From NCBI GenBank assembly GCA_917880885.1, contig OU862915.1, positions 41,934,176 through 41,998,175 on the forward strand: 64,000 nucleotides of DNA. The letters are read 5' to 3'. Under the pieces are notes generated by a model that was not told the DNA's origin, made no database searches, and saw only the letters and a list, made by a program, of their open reading frames with translations. This DNA comes from Limnephilus marmoratus (lineage: Eukaryota > Arthropoda > Insecta > Trichoptera > Limnephilidae). Below are positions 17,724-28,177 of this stretch, in pieces; position 1 is the stretch's first letter, and every line of letters begins with the position of its first letter. Made by a program: the position numbers and the translations under genes.

Positions 17724-19109
17724 ATGGAAAAAGGCAATAAAACACCTAAATCAAAAAATGAGGACCCGTTTACAAAATCCTGCCTGACCCCAAGATCTCC
17801 AAATCAACACGAGGAGGATCCTTATTCAGATTCGGAGGATAAAAGAAAAAATGAAGAAGATACGTCCACAATGATAGAGGCAAACGAGGTAAATAATGCC
17901 CTGAAAAACTCAAGACTTACCATAAATAATATTAAAAAAATAATAACGGAAGGGAAAGGAAAAATCATTCTAAAAGAAAAATAAACGAAGGCATGGATCA
18001 GCTATTCGACATTATTGCCCACTTAGTGGCTGAAAATAATGAAATAAAGGGCGAATTAAAAATATTACGACCACTAATAAAAAACTCTACCCAAAATATT
18101 ATTGAAATAAAAAATGTAATGAATGAAAACAAGTCGCTTCTCGTAAACATGGCAGAAAAAAATGAAGAATTTAAAAACAAATTGCATCTCACCAATATTA
18201 ATAACCAAAATAAAGAAATTAAAACACCTCTTCCGGCACAGGACATCACACATCGCAGAATTAAAACAGCACAACTTCAATGGAAAGAAATAAAAATACG
18301 GATCTTTGGAGAAGAAGCAGGCCACCAAATAAGAAGAAATCTGGAAAAAAACTTTAAAGATGTAGATTGTTCCAGCTATATATACCCTGGGGCAACACTA
18401 GACTGGTACACGGCAAACATCATAAGAGAAAGCAAGAATTTAAACAAAAATGATTTTTAATTAAATGAAGACAATATAAGTGAAACTCAATCGAAAATCT
18501 GAAAACAGAAAAATCAGAAAAAGATATTGACACATCTGGGACTCGAACCCAGGACCTCTTGTGTCAATATCTTTTTCTGATTTTTCTGTTTTCAGATTTT
18601 CGATTGAGTTTCACTTATATTGTCTTCATTTAATTAAATATTACAATTTGAGGTTTTACTCATAAAGTTAAAATAAAAATAAAAATGATTTTATTATTTT
18701 AATAGCCGGAGAAAATGAGACATCCCCTAAAAACTTTCTAAGCAACTTGTACTACACCCTACGACAACTAGCCCATACTAATGTCCTAATACATCCAGTT
18801 ACTAAAAACAACTATTTAAACATCTATAAACTGAATTCTGAGATTATATCTCACATCTTCGAATTAAAAAATTATTGTAAATTTAGTGGGCCCATTTTTT
18901 ATGAAAAAATGAATAGCCATACAATTATCAAAATGATGAGCTTAACAAGGGCGCATATAAAAAATGAGATCAATAAAATATCAGTCTACAATTTTGAGCA
19001 CCCACATCTATCAGAAAAAAACCCAAAATATATTCATTCATCCATTCCTACACAAACCCGAGATGACAGGAACTCACCTTATCCGAAAAAACAAACTATT
19101 TTTTTATGA
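17724..19109 (+). pseudogene. LINE ORF1 with coiled coil and SGNH/esterase-like C-terminal region, disrupted
   Basis: The first ATG of the frame is at 17724 (the longer frame opens with TTG at 17718). The N-terminal part is charged and low complexity (KNEDPFT, EEDPYSDSEDKRKNEED). A frameshift near 17985 moves to the frame of 17993-18460, which has a heptad-like helical stretch (NEIKGELKILRPLIKNS) followed by KIRIFGEEAGHQIRRNL and YPGATLDWY. These resemble the first blocks of the SGNH/esterase domain in ORF1 of some CR1-type LINEs, with the usual GDE/GDS changed to GEE. The frame resumes in phase after the 223-bp insertion (18693-19109) with an IILIAGENE block, matching the later SGNH block. 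The domain call is moderate. Confidence 0.55.
18458..18680. mobile_element. palindromic SINE-like insertion centred on a tRNA T-arm
   Basis: This 223-bp insert in LINE ORF1 is flanked by a 12-bp target duplication AAAAATGATTTT (18446-18457 and 18681-18692). It consists of two perfectly complementary 78-base arms (18457-18534 and 18560-18637, the first base shared with the duplication) around a 25-base centre, then an AT-rich tail of ~43 bp ending AAAATAAAAATAAAAAT. The centre read on the minus strand is CTGGG, TTCGAGT, CCCAG: a canonical tRNA T-stem and T-loop. The long duplication and A-rich tail indicate retroposition. D and anticodon arms are absent. The snap-back structure suggests a cDNA that copied itself. 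Confidence 0.7.
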
Positions 19110-21988
19110 ATAATACACGTACTCCTATACCTGACGACATCAAATCCACCTTCATAATAATGCATCAAAACGTGCAATGCATTCGAAATAAAATCTTAGA
19201 ATTAGAAAATATTCTATATGAAAAAAATATCGATGTACTTTGTGTTAGCGAACACTGGTTACAAAAGGACGAAACGACATCTATTAATTTTAATGGTTAT
19301 AAATTAGGTTCAATTTTTTGTCGAGAGAGTCATATTCATGGAGGTGTTTCCATTTACTTAAACGAAAACATTATATTTAAAGAACTAGAATTTGTTAAAC
19401 AAATAACAAAAGAATTTGTATTTGAATGTGTTGGTATTGAAATTCCAAAACTTAAAATGATAATTTGTACAATTTACTATAATGACTCTGATATTAATAT
19501 TTTTTTTGAACAACTTGAACTTTTACTAAACAAAATTTGCAAAAACAACAAAAAACAAATAATACTCTGCGGTGACTTAAATATTGATACAAGCTACAAG
19601 AACAAAAACGCAGATTCACTCAAAAACACATTAAAATCTCACAACATACGCTTGATTATTGATAAACCTACTCGTATACAAGGAAATAAAAAAAGTATAA
19701 TTGATCATATAGGTACAAATATACCAAAAAGCTCTTACACATGGGAAGTCACAGAATTAGCTGTATCAGATCACATGGCACAGTTAATGCACGTAAAAAC
19801 AGAATATAATATAAACCAAACGTGGTATACAAAAAAACAATTATTTAACACAGAAAACACTAACATTTTTAACAATTACTTATCATGTATATGTTGGGAA
19901 CCACTAAAATCCATTGAGTCCATTAATGACAGCTACGAATACTTCATTAATGAAATAAATAATGGTATGAAGTTTTGTTTCCCCTTTAAACTGTATAAAT
20001 ATCCCCAAAAACGCAAAATAAATTGGGTAACGACTGGTATAAAGATATCTATTAGACAAAAAAGACATCTGTACATGAAACAAAAAAACACAAATGACCT
20101 CACAATCATAAACAATTACAAACATTACAAAAAAATTCTTAGTAAAGTAAAACAGGTAGCTAAACGGAATTATAATAGTAAACGAATTCAAAATGCGCAA
20201 AATAAAACCAAAACATCGTGGAACATAATAAAAGAGAACTCAAATAATTCTAATTCTAAAAGTAAACCAAAAATCTGTCTTAAAATAAATGATAACCTGG
20301 TATCAGAACCAAAAAACATTGCAAATGAATTAAACATTTTCTTTGCACCACCGCCACCACCAAAAAATACATCTCTACGTCCACAATCTGCCAAAACAGT
20401 CGAAAACAAACAGTCGCGATCATTCTTCATAACGCCTGTAAACAGGGAGGAAATTATTAAAATCATCGCAAAACTGAAAAATAAAAGCAGTGTCGGCACT
20501 GACAAAATCCCTATAAAAATTATAAAAGCATGTGCAGAAGCGTTAAGTTACCCTTTTGGAAATATTAATTAACAAATCTTTCGAATCAGGCACCTTCGCA
20601 GAACAATTAAAACAATCTATTATTGTACCTTTGTATAAGAAGGGTCCTAAACAGGAAATCTCAAACTACAGACCGATATCCTTATTACCAAACTTTTCAA
20701 AAATATTTGAAAGAGCCATGTACAATCGCATTTATAACTTTCTCGAAAACTTTGAGATAATATGTCCACAACAATTTGGATTCCGTAAAGGCCGTTCAAC
20801 AACACAGGCAGTATTCAATTTTTTGAACAAAATTCTAGAAAATATTAATGTTAGTAAAAAAACCGTAGGTATCTTTCTCGACCTCTCAAAAGCATTCGAC
20901 AATGTTGATCATGAGTTTCTTCTAATTAAACTTGAACACGTAGGTATTAGAGGATTAGCATTAAAATGGTTTGAATCGTACTTAAAAAATCGTCAGCAGA
21001 AAGTTCAAATTTCAAATATCGATGAAAAAATGGTCCAGTACATGGTAGAATCCAAATGGAGAAAAATAAACAAGGGTGTGCCACAAGGAAGCATTCTTGG
21101 GCCTCTCCTCTTCCTTATCTATATAAACGAACTCCCAATAATTGCTGGCACAGAATGTTCAATGTTCGCTGATGAAACCGCTTTGTTGTTTGAATGTAAT
21201 GGAGACGTTGACGAATTTAACAAACAAGTTAACGAGACTTGCCAATTAATAGCAAACTGGCTGTTATCGCAACATCTATCACTCAACACAAACAAAACCC
21301 AAATTTTAAAATTTTGTCCAGTGCAAGCTACACCTATAAATATAAATGTAAACATTAATAATAATATTATCGAACCTTCCCAAACCTGTTCACTACTGGG
21401 AATAGAATTAGACATAAACATAAACTGGAAAGAACATGTCTCAAAAATTGTAGCAAAAATCAGTAGTTTTTCTTATGTTCTGGGTACCTTGAGAAAAATA
21501 TTGAACACCGAATCAGTAATAGCCGCATACTATGGTTATGTATATTCAATAATAAAATACGGTATTATTTTTTGGGGAAACTCGGTAAACGCCAAAGATG
21601 TCTTCATCATACAAAAGAGATGCATAAGAAAAATTACAAACTCTGGTCGTTTAGATTCATGTAGACCTATGTTTAAAAATCTGAAAATTCTGACAGTCAC
21701 AGACATATATATATAATGGAGTTATGCATGTTAGTGCGATCATCTACCGATAAGTTCCCACTAAAAAACTCAACACATAAATACGCTACAAGGCTCACAG
21801 AAAACCTATTAATGCCAAAAGCAAACAAAACAATATTCCAAAAAGGACCATACTACATGGCCATTAAAGTATATAACAACCTTCCACATAACATTAAACA
21901 AATACGAGATACACACAAATTCAAATCGTCACTAAACACTTTCCTTGTTAATAAATGTCACTACACGTTGAGTGAATACCTCACGTAA
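19106..21988 (+). pseudogene. LINE ORF2: endonuclease plus reverse transcriptase, frameshifted
   Basis: The ATG at 19106 overlaps the ORF1 stop. The 5' part (19106-20572) is an APE endonuclease: MHQNVQCIRNK, SEHWLQ, GGVSIYL, IILCGDLNID and a SDHMAQ histidine box. A one-base shift near 20555 moves to the frame of 20556-21716, holding the reverse transcriptase: NYRPISLLP, QQFGFRKGRSTTQA, FLDLSKAFDNVDH and KGVPQGSILGPLLF. The metal-binding box is MFADETALLF, with the second aspartate replaced by glutamate. A second shift at about 21710 leads to the C-terminal end (21716-21988: TRLTENLLMP, GPYYMAIKVYNNLP). The protein would not be functional. Confidence 0.85.
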
Positions 21989-22228
21989 ATGAAACGCCTA
22001 TTTTTATTGGTATATATATTTGTATTTTTTTTTTTTTTTCATTGGTATATTGTTATTTTATCTGTATAAAAATTGTAATTATAATAAAACAAATAATATT
22101 ATATAAACATTGTAATTAAATAAATGTGGTTAGCTGGAAGAAATGGGGTCTACCCATAAGCTACACCTTTTGTAATTTTTATTTTACAATAAATATTTTT
22201 TGATTTGATTTGATTTGATTTGATTTGA

Positions 22229-22496
22229 ATATTGTTTTATAGGTTACTTAAATGATAAAATTTACATTTTAAGATCTTTATTTTAAGAGAATTTCTTAAA
22301 AGTGATATTTTTTTATAATATTGATATCTAATACATGTGTTCGTAAACGTATCAAAGAAATTAACGTCTTTATAGATGCAAGAAATCTGTTTTAAATGTC
22401 GGTATTACATCTAAGTTATTTTTTTGACAATAAAAAAAACTTTGAAATTTTTTTTATTGTATGCACGAGGAAAAAGTGAGGTGATAGTTTCCTTCC
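22229..22496. other. no gene recognised
   Basis: AT-rich spacer after the LINE tail. Confidence 0.4.
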
Positions 22497-22795
22497 AAAT
22501 TTATTACATAAAGTGACTGTGTTTTTGAAATTTTGATTTTTTTTTTTAATTTCTCTACATTTTGGTCAAAAATGTTTTGGTAAGAAATTTTTTTCCGAGT
22601 TTGAATCTTAAAATATGACAGTTTTTGAAAGCTAAAGTGTGTTTACAAATTTATTACATAAAAGGACTGTGTTTTTGAAATTTTTTTTTTTAAATTTCTC
22701 TACATTTTGGTCAAAAATGTTTTGGTAGGAAATTTTTTTCCGAGTTTGAATCTTAAAATAAGGCAGTTTTTGAAAGCTAAAGTGTATTTCAAATA
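22497..22795 (+). repeat. 150-bp tandem duplication
   Basis: Two near-identical units, 22497-22646 and 22647-22795, each contain TTTATTACATAAA, CTACATTTTGGTCAAAAATG, TTTTTTTCCGAGTTTGAATC and TTTTTGAAAGCTAAAGTGT. There are only a few differences, mainly in T-run length. It is non-coding. Confidence 0.8.
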
Positions 22796-23226
22796 CACAA
22801 ATCTAAAAGGTAATTTTATCTAGTTTTCATAAATGGTATTTGTTTTTAGGACACCTTCAAAAATATATAGAACGATTAAAATACTTTGGAAAAATTCCAA
22901 ATTTTGTTCAGACATCATTAATAATAAAGAGATAAACTACCCTCTCAGGCCGTGTAAACCATGTGTATTTATTTCCATGAACAATTTTTTAATTAGTAAT
23001 GTTTTCACATCCGCGGCCGTTTGTCAATTGAATAAAATTTTCACTGGGTTTTTTAGTAAGGCTGTAATGTTTAAGATGTCTAAAAAAGTTTCGGTTTCGG
23101 TTTAGGCCGAAACTGAGACAGATACCGAAGATACAGTTTCGTTTTCGGTTTCGGTGGAAAGTCCTGCTTTGGTTGGAAACATTTTTTTCTTCTAACACAG
23201 CAAACTTATTTTGTGGCACCATTATG
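22796..23226. other. no gene recognised
   Basis: A 90-codon frame at 22833-23105 has no recognisable motif. GGTTTCGG/TTTCGGTTTCGG phrases cluster at 23090-23155. Confidence 0.35.
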
Positions 23227-23402
23227 ATTGAAATTAATAAATTACTTGGTTTTTACCACTTTTATTGTTTATAAAACCGACATGTTTCGTCAGCAAAGCT
23301 GACTTCTTCAGGGTTTTCTGACGAAGTCAGCTTTGCTGACGAAACATGTCGGTTTTATAAACAATAAAAGTGGTAAAAACCAAGTAATTTATTAATTTCA
23401 AT
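23227..23402. repeat. perfect 80-bp palindrome of Penelope-like ends
   Basis: The arms 23227-23306 and 23323-23402 are exact reverse complements around a 16-base centre. Each arm carries GCTGACGAAACATGTCGG followed by TTTTATAAACAATAAAAGTG. A related arrangement with the same downstream phrase lies on the minus strand at 26190-26290, so this is a family of ends that here sit head to head. No coding sequence is attached. Confidence 0.8.
23273..23317 (-). ncRNA. hammerhead-like ribozyme core with complete stem I
   Basis: Minus-strand order: AAAACC (23317-23312), CTGAAGA (23311-23305), one extra A, GTCAGC (23303-23298), TTT loop, GCTGAC (23294-23289), GAAAC (23288-23284), ATGTC, then GGTTTT (23278-23273), which pairs with AAAACC as a 6-bp stem I. 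Stem II is 6 perfect base pairs. ACATGT is a self-complementary stem III of the kind used by Penelope-type ribozymes; predicted cleavage is after the C at 23279. The plus-strand mirror (CTGACGA at 23318-23324, GAAAC at 23341-23345) lacks a matching stem I because the palindrome centre replaces it. The extra base before stem II is non-canonical. Confidence 0.55.
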
Positions 23403-23824
23403 TTCAAAATTTTTTTAATAGAATAGTTGCAATAAACTGAAAATACTAATAGTTAAACGTTGTTACACAAAACTGCATGTTATTCGACTTGTGCAAATCT
23501 TCCCCGCTCTATTAATATGTTATTATGTTAATTAAGTTCTCCGAACGAATAATTTCAACTCGTAGTACTAAATACAAAATATATATACTAAATTTGCATG
23601 GAAGACGTGAAGCGAGTCTTTAAAAGTTTAGTTAGTTTAGTCTGAACTACAAAGATGGCGGCTAAAGTGTTGAAAGCTTATCTTAAGTTACATTAAATTT
23701 AAGACTTCGATACGTGTTTAATAAACTCAACTTAGATAATACATGTATTATACAACTAGGTAGGTATATTTGTTGTATGTGTTATAATACATTATCATGT
23801 ATACGACAGAATATGAGTGTGCCA
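23403..23824. other. no gene recognised
   Basis: AT-rich; nothing recognised. Confidence 0.4.
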
Positions 23825-24259
23825 TTAAGAGCCCGCAACCCGGATTTGTAGCGATTTATTACATATTTCCCTTAAACACGGTAAGTTTTAAAGCTCTTAA
23901 AAAAATATATGTTATTCTTGAAGATAATATCTAGACTTTGCCCGCGCCGAATCGCAAATTATACAAAATTCTTTCGATAGAAAAAAATCGCAAAGTACGC
24001 TCCGAAAATTATTATTAACACGTTTGTTTCAGTTATTTTACAAGTTATATGTATGAAAAAATTCACAGTGTTTCTTTAAATGCTGTTTAAGATAATGCCC
24101 GCGAGATTTTTGCTCTATTTTAAACGAGTCGTGTTTTATTAAACATTTTCGCAATTTTCGCATCGATTTTGTCGCTGTAAATGTTAGAGCTCTCCTCTAA
24201 CATTCGTAATTTCGTATCTCTCCATCTTATTCTTTTCGGGCCCGGTTGCAGAGGCTTAA
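23825..24259 (+). mobile_element. TTAA element family 2, copy 1
   Basis: The copy is bounded by TTAA at 23825 and 24256, with inverted ends TTAAGAGCCCGCAACCCGG and CCGGTTGCAGAGGCTTAA. The interior is shared with 34534-34934 and 63684-64000: TTTCCCTTAAACACGG, AAGCTCTTAAAAAAATA, CGATAGAAAAAAATCGCAAA and GTTTGTTTCAGTTATTTTAC. There is no ORF. TTAA duplication points to piggyBac-type mobilisation (inference). Confidence 0.7.
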
Positions 24260-24309
24260 CGTAAGAATGAATAGTGAAGGTTCAACAATATAAAAGATGA
24301 AATAAATTT

Positions 24310-24585
24310 GGTGATTTAGCAGTGGTGAAAAGTTTCAAGGGGAAAGGTTTGTCTAGGACTTGGGGGCGGATGTTTTTGCCTACCTACTGCGTGGCGGGCC
24401 AGATCAGGAGTACATGGTTGAGGGAGGTTTCATATGTTCATCATGCATGAATACCCTGTCCCTCAGATTCATACCCACCCCTCATACCTTTTTCCTTCCC
24501 AGAATTTTCTCTCCTATCTTTCTCTAAAAAGAACCTCAATGCAGCTTCCCTAAAGAAGATATGGGCCCAGAAGGATTTTTCGAAG
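24310..24585 (+). mobile_element. SINE-like retroposon, copy D (3' end lost)
   Basis: This starts GGTGATTTAGCAG and follows copy A through CCTACTGCGTGGCGGGCC, GATCAGGAG and CTTCCCAGAA to the beginning of the 3' tail (CAGCTTCC...GGGCCCAGA), where it runs into a minus-strand SINE head. Confidence 0.6.
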
Positions 24586-24587
24586 GC

Positions 24588-24672
24588 GCAAATAAAGTTT
24601 ACTTTCGCCCTCATATAGTTTCGACTCCGGATTGCGAGTCGAGAGCCTTACCCCTCAACCACGGAGGCCGTC
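24588..24672 (-). mobile_element. tRNA-derived SINE head
   Basis: On the minus strand it starts GGCCTCCGTGGTTGAGGGGT and continues GACTCGCAATCCGGAG, matching the head of the SINE at 36320. The B box has decayed (GTCGAAACTA). Confidence 0.55.
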
Positions 24673-25019
24673 ATATACGGTAGATAATAATACCGTCTGT
24701 ATATTATTCTCCTAACACTATCGTATTTATGTCCGTTCCGTAAACTAGAACATCTCTGTTGACTTTACCAGTTTGGGGAACAATATACAGAGATCGAACT
24801 GTTGTAGTTCGGTAATCTCATTTGGAGTTTAACAAGCTTTGGAATTTCGTAAAGCGCATCGCATCGCTTGCAGGTAATTAACAGATGACGAACAATGGGT
24901 AACGATTAAGGCTCGATATAAGCTTTCAAAATGAAGAAAAAGATAACTGAGGATGGTTTCAAATGGAGGTCTTGTAAATAAGAATGATAAAGTTGAACCA
25001 AAAATTATGCTTAACACAA
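24673..25019. other. no gene recognised
   Basis: Nothing recognised beyond the ATGGAGGTCTTGTAAATAAG phrase (about 24963) shared with 16612. Confidence 0.4.
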
Positions 25020-25735
25020 TAAAATAACTTTGTTTCAATTCCGCTTAATTATTTCTTAATCCAACCGGTTTCGTTTCATCCTGAACCTTCCTCGGGGGAG
25101 AATAAAAATATATTGAACATGATACAGATATACATTGTATCTAAAAGAAAATTAGAAGAGGGATACAGAACATCAACTTAGGAGGGGGCGAGGAGGGAGG
25201 TTCCTAAACTGCCTAATAGGGAGGGGTGAACGTGGGCGGGGGTAATGACAATATTTGAAAAATGGGGGTGTTAGACAAATCTAATTGTTTATTAAGTAAA
25301 TTGTTTTTTTTTTATTATTTTTAATGACTTTTTTTATGCCAAGGGCTTCAAGATTATTATGGCGTCGATCTATCCCATTTCTATACAATACATCTATCCC
25401 GGAAGATTTATTAAATCAGTGATTTTTATCTATAAGGTGGGTGGCGAATTCAGAAAAATCTACACTGTTTGTCGAATTACACCAGAATTCATCAACACCC
25501 CCATTTTTAAATATTTCCATTACCCCCGCCCACGTTCTCCCCTCCCTCTTAGGCACCTCCCTCCTCTCCCCCACCTACGTTGATGTTCTGTCTCCCTCTT
25601 CTAATTTTCTTTTAAATACCATGAAATAAAATGTTCAATATATTTTATTCACCCCTGAAGAAGGTTCAGGATGAACCGAAACAGTTGGATAAAGAAATAA
25701 TTAAGTGGAATTGAAACACAGTTATTTTATAGTGT
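25020..25735. repeat. ~250-bp inverted repeat with hammerhead-like cores at both ends
   Basis: The left arm (about 25020-25273, minus) and right arm (about 25489-25735, plus) share GGTTCAGGATGAA.CGAAAC, TTGGAT.AAGAAATAATTAAG, GGAATTGAAAC, AGAAGAGGGA.ACAGAACATC, GGGGGCGAGGAGGGAGG and GGGCGGGGGTAATG. The arms are diverged, so this is older than the 23227 palindrome. The 220-bp centre holds no ORF of note. The two outward ends look like Penelope-type terminal sequences in opposite orientation. Confidence 0.65.
25651..25690 (+). ncRNA. hammerhead-like core, weak stem I
   Basis: CTGAAGA (25655-25661), one extra A, GGTTCA (25663-25668) pairing with TGAACC (25672-25677), GAAAC (25678-25682), AGTT, then GG. 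Stem II is 6 perfect pairs, while stem I has only 2 (CC/GG). The partner on the minus strand (about 25060-25100) has CCGAGGA instead of CUGANGA and one stem II mismatch, so it is probably dead. Confidence 0.35.
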
Positions 25736-26039
25736 TTTTTATAATTACATATTCCCACAAAGTATTTGCTACATATGAAGATTTAAAAATAATGCAGGTG
25801 CTTTATTGTTTTTAGCTTTCTTTCTTTCTTGTCTTTACAGTACCTATGTTCTCTCGCTAGGTTTTATGTTTCATTTTGTTTATTATAATTTCTGTCATTT
25901 CACTTGAAGCAACTGAACCTTGATTTAGCAATGCATTTTTAATCATTCATGCATATCCCAACGGCAATTTTAATAATGTTATAAATGTTTATACTCCGTA
26001 AATCTTTCAAATAATATGCAATAAAGTCAAAATAAAATT
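25736..26039. other. no gene recognised
   Basis: Nothing recognised. Confidence 0.4.
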
Positions 26040-26160
26040 ACTTAACATTGTGCTCGGGTTCATGTGGTGAGGTTTGTCCGGGTTTTGCCAGCGGGTACGT
26101 CTCCCCATCAACTGCGTCGCAGACCCGATCAGGAAGGACTGGTTGAGGGAGACCATTTTT
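26040..26160 (+). mobile_element. SINE-like retroposon, 5' part only (copy E)
   Basis: This matches the first 120 bp of copy A: GTGAGGTTTGTCCGGG, ATCAACTGCGTCGCAGACC, GGACTGGTTGAGGGAGA. The body and tail are missing. Confidence 0.55.
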
Positions 26161-26189
26161 CCGCCCCATACTTTGTGGCTCGCCATAAT

Positions 26190-26290
26190 TTACAATAAAG
26201 ACACATATAAATTTATTGTAGACCACTTTTATTTTATAAACACTCTACCGGTTTCAGAAGCACCCTTCCTTCGCCGCTTCCAGTAGCTTC
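26190..26290 (-). repeat. Penelope-like end, degenerate hammerhead
   Basis: On the minus strand GAAACCGGT (GAAAC complement at 26251-26255) is followed by TTTATAAAATAAAAGTGGT, the same downstream phrase as the 23227 palindrome. A GAAG/CTTC stem precedes it, but CUGANGA is not preserved. Confidence 0.4.
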
Positions 26291-26404
26291 GAATTTAGTA
26301 ACGCCAGAGCCGTAAGTGTTAACTTTTAAATATTGAAAGTTAAATTTCTGTAAGTAAATTCGTTTCAATTTTTTGCTGGCCTCTTCGACCCATCGTCAGT
26401 ACTT

Positions 26405-26665
26405 CGTCGCCTCAGTTCTTATTTGTCCAACAGACCATTTTAGTTTTTGTTCAATCTCCACATTAAAATTAAAAAATAAACTACAAAAAATTAAAGTTAA
26501 TCACTTATCTAAGAATTATTTAAGCTATTGAGGCATTTGCCTTTACGGAAAATGGCATTATCTTAAACACCTATCATAATATTTTATTGAAATAATGAAA
26601 GAAAACCTTTTTCTCCTGTAAAATTTTCGAATGGTCTGTTGGACAAATACGAACTAAGGCGACGA
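26405..26665. mobile_element. 261-bp MITE with ~35-bp inverted ends and ACTT duplication
   Basis: The left end CGTCGCCTCAGTTC (26405) and right end GAACTAAGGCGACG (to 26665) are inverted. The match continues inward through TATTTGTCCAACAGACCATT (left) and its complement AATGGTCTGTTGGACAAATA (right). ACTT flanks both sides (26401-26404, 26666-26669). There is no ORF. The superfamily is unknown. Confidence 0.7.
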
Positions 26666-27004
26666 CTTGTGTGACTTTTTTAATGTAAAAAATAAACATA
26701 AACGACTTTACTAATATAGATTATATGTAATTTATTCGAGACTATGAAATATTATGATAAAAGTGAATTCATTGATATTATTTAGTAACAAGGTGCGCCA
26801 GAGAAACTTACTTATTTTAAAAAATTCCCGACTGTTGAGTTGGGCAGGTAGAGGGGCGGGAGGAGGCGCATCTGGGGGGGAACGTCCCCAAGTTTGTTTC
26901 CCATTCTCGTCAAGATGGAGCCACAGCACACACAGCACGAGACTCAATGAATTTACGCCTAAATTAATTTATTAGTAAATTAATTTACGCGCTAATGAAT
27001 TAAC

Positions 27005-27665
27005 AAATTATCTTTTAGGCGTAACAAAACTAAAATTTATTTTAATTATAACTTTCATGACACACATATCAATGAAATAGAATCAATCCGTGACCTTAGG
27101 GTAGTACTAGATGTAAAACTAAATTTTATCAAACATATTAACGAAGTAATCAACAAAGCAAATAAGATATTGGGATTTATAATTCGCATATCTAAACCTT
27201 TTCGCAATATTAAACCTATGTATTCCCTTTACACGTATATCCGCCCCCACTTAGAATACTGCACGCTAATTTGGGCACCGTTCTACCAATGCCATATTGA
27301 CAGAATCGAAAGTGTGCAAAACAATTTTTTTAAACACATAAATTATAAATTCAAATTACTCTTTGCAAATAACACCGAATCCTTAAAATTTCACAACTTT
27401 ACTCCACTTCAAACGCGTAGATTAATAATCTGATCAAATATTTTTATACAAAATTCTGAATAACGGCCTGGACTCTCCTGAACTCGTAAATTTTTTAAGA
27501 ATTCACATACCTGCAAGGCCAATCAGACTAAACCATTTATTTTCATTTGCCCGCGTACAGTACCAACCTTAGAAAAAATTCTCTAATCCCCCGCATACGC
27601 GCGCAATATAACACGCAATTTAACAATATCGTGAAATACCGATACGAAGTCAAGCGTACGACCAC
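27005..27665 (+). pseudogene. LINE ORF2 C-terminal fragment inside the mariner-like element
   Basis: The frame 27041-27433 reads SIRDLRVVLDVKLNF, ANKILGFIIRI, PHLEYCTLIWAPFY and QTRRLII, which is the Jockey-type region after the reverse transcriptase. After a stop at 27432 further degenerate coding sequence follows. A 3' UTR-like stretch runs to about 27840. Confidence 0.7.
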
Positions 27666-27849
27666 AAAAGTTAATTAAATTAATGCACAGCTATAGAAAA
27701 GGTACAGCATGAGCATATCCTGTCTCCATCCCATCTTCCTCTGCCTCTTGCCCTTTCCTATTCATTCTTCCTTCTAATATACTTACATTTATATATTTTT
27801 GCTAATTTCATTTTCATGTAATGGTTATAACCAATTAAATTTTTGCCGG

Positions 27850-28177
27850 CGCGCTCTCAGAATTTGACTCCGTATGATTTTTTTTATGGGGTTATTTGAA
27901 ATCCCTTGTTTATGTCGATCGACCACGGACCATAGATCACCTGAAGAACAACATTCGCAACGCTATTGCCAATATTCCGATTGATATGCTGAGAAGAGTG
28001 GACGAGAACTTCAAAAAACGACTTAACCAGTGTATGCGCGATAAGGATCGCCATTTAAAAGATGTAATTTTAAGACAGTATGAGAAAAAACTTGGTACAT
28101 TGTATTTTCAAATAAAAAAGAATTACAACAATAACTACAGTGCTTTTGAAGTTTTTATTGAACTTTCAAATAAGTAA
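27850..28177 (+). pseudogene. mariner/Tc1-like transposase C-terminal fragment
   Basis: One frame reads ARSQNLTPYDFF (about 27853-27888), holding the last catalytic aspartate region of insect mariner/Tc3-like transposases. A T-run shifts the frame, and from 27896 the peptide KSLVYVDRPRTIDHLKNNI continues to the end (IDMLRRVDENFKKRLNQC, DRHLKDVIL). The stop at 28177 lies inside the 3' inverted repeat, as is usual in this family. The N-terminal DNA-binding and first catalytic regions are missing. Confidence 0.85.

Larger units (their letters stand above)
17480..22228 (+). mobile_element. near full-length CR1/Jockey-type LINE with broken ORFs
   Basis: The layout is 5' region with three related ~60 bp units, ORF1 (17724-19109), ORF2 (19106-21988), 3' UTR and a (TTTGA)n tail at 22199-22228. 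The ORF1 stop and ORF2 start overlap as ATGA (19106-19109). ORF1 is split by a 223-bp insertion and one frameshift. ORF2 has two frameshifts and a changed catalytic aspartate. The copy is therefore inactive, but little is missing. The 5' boundary is approximate. Confidence 0.8.
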
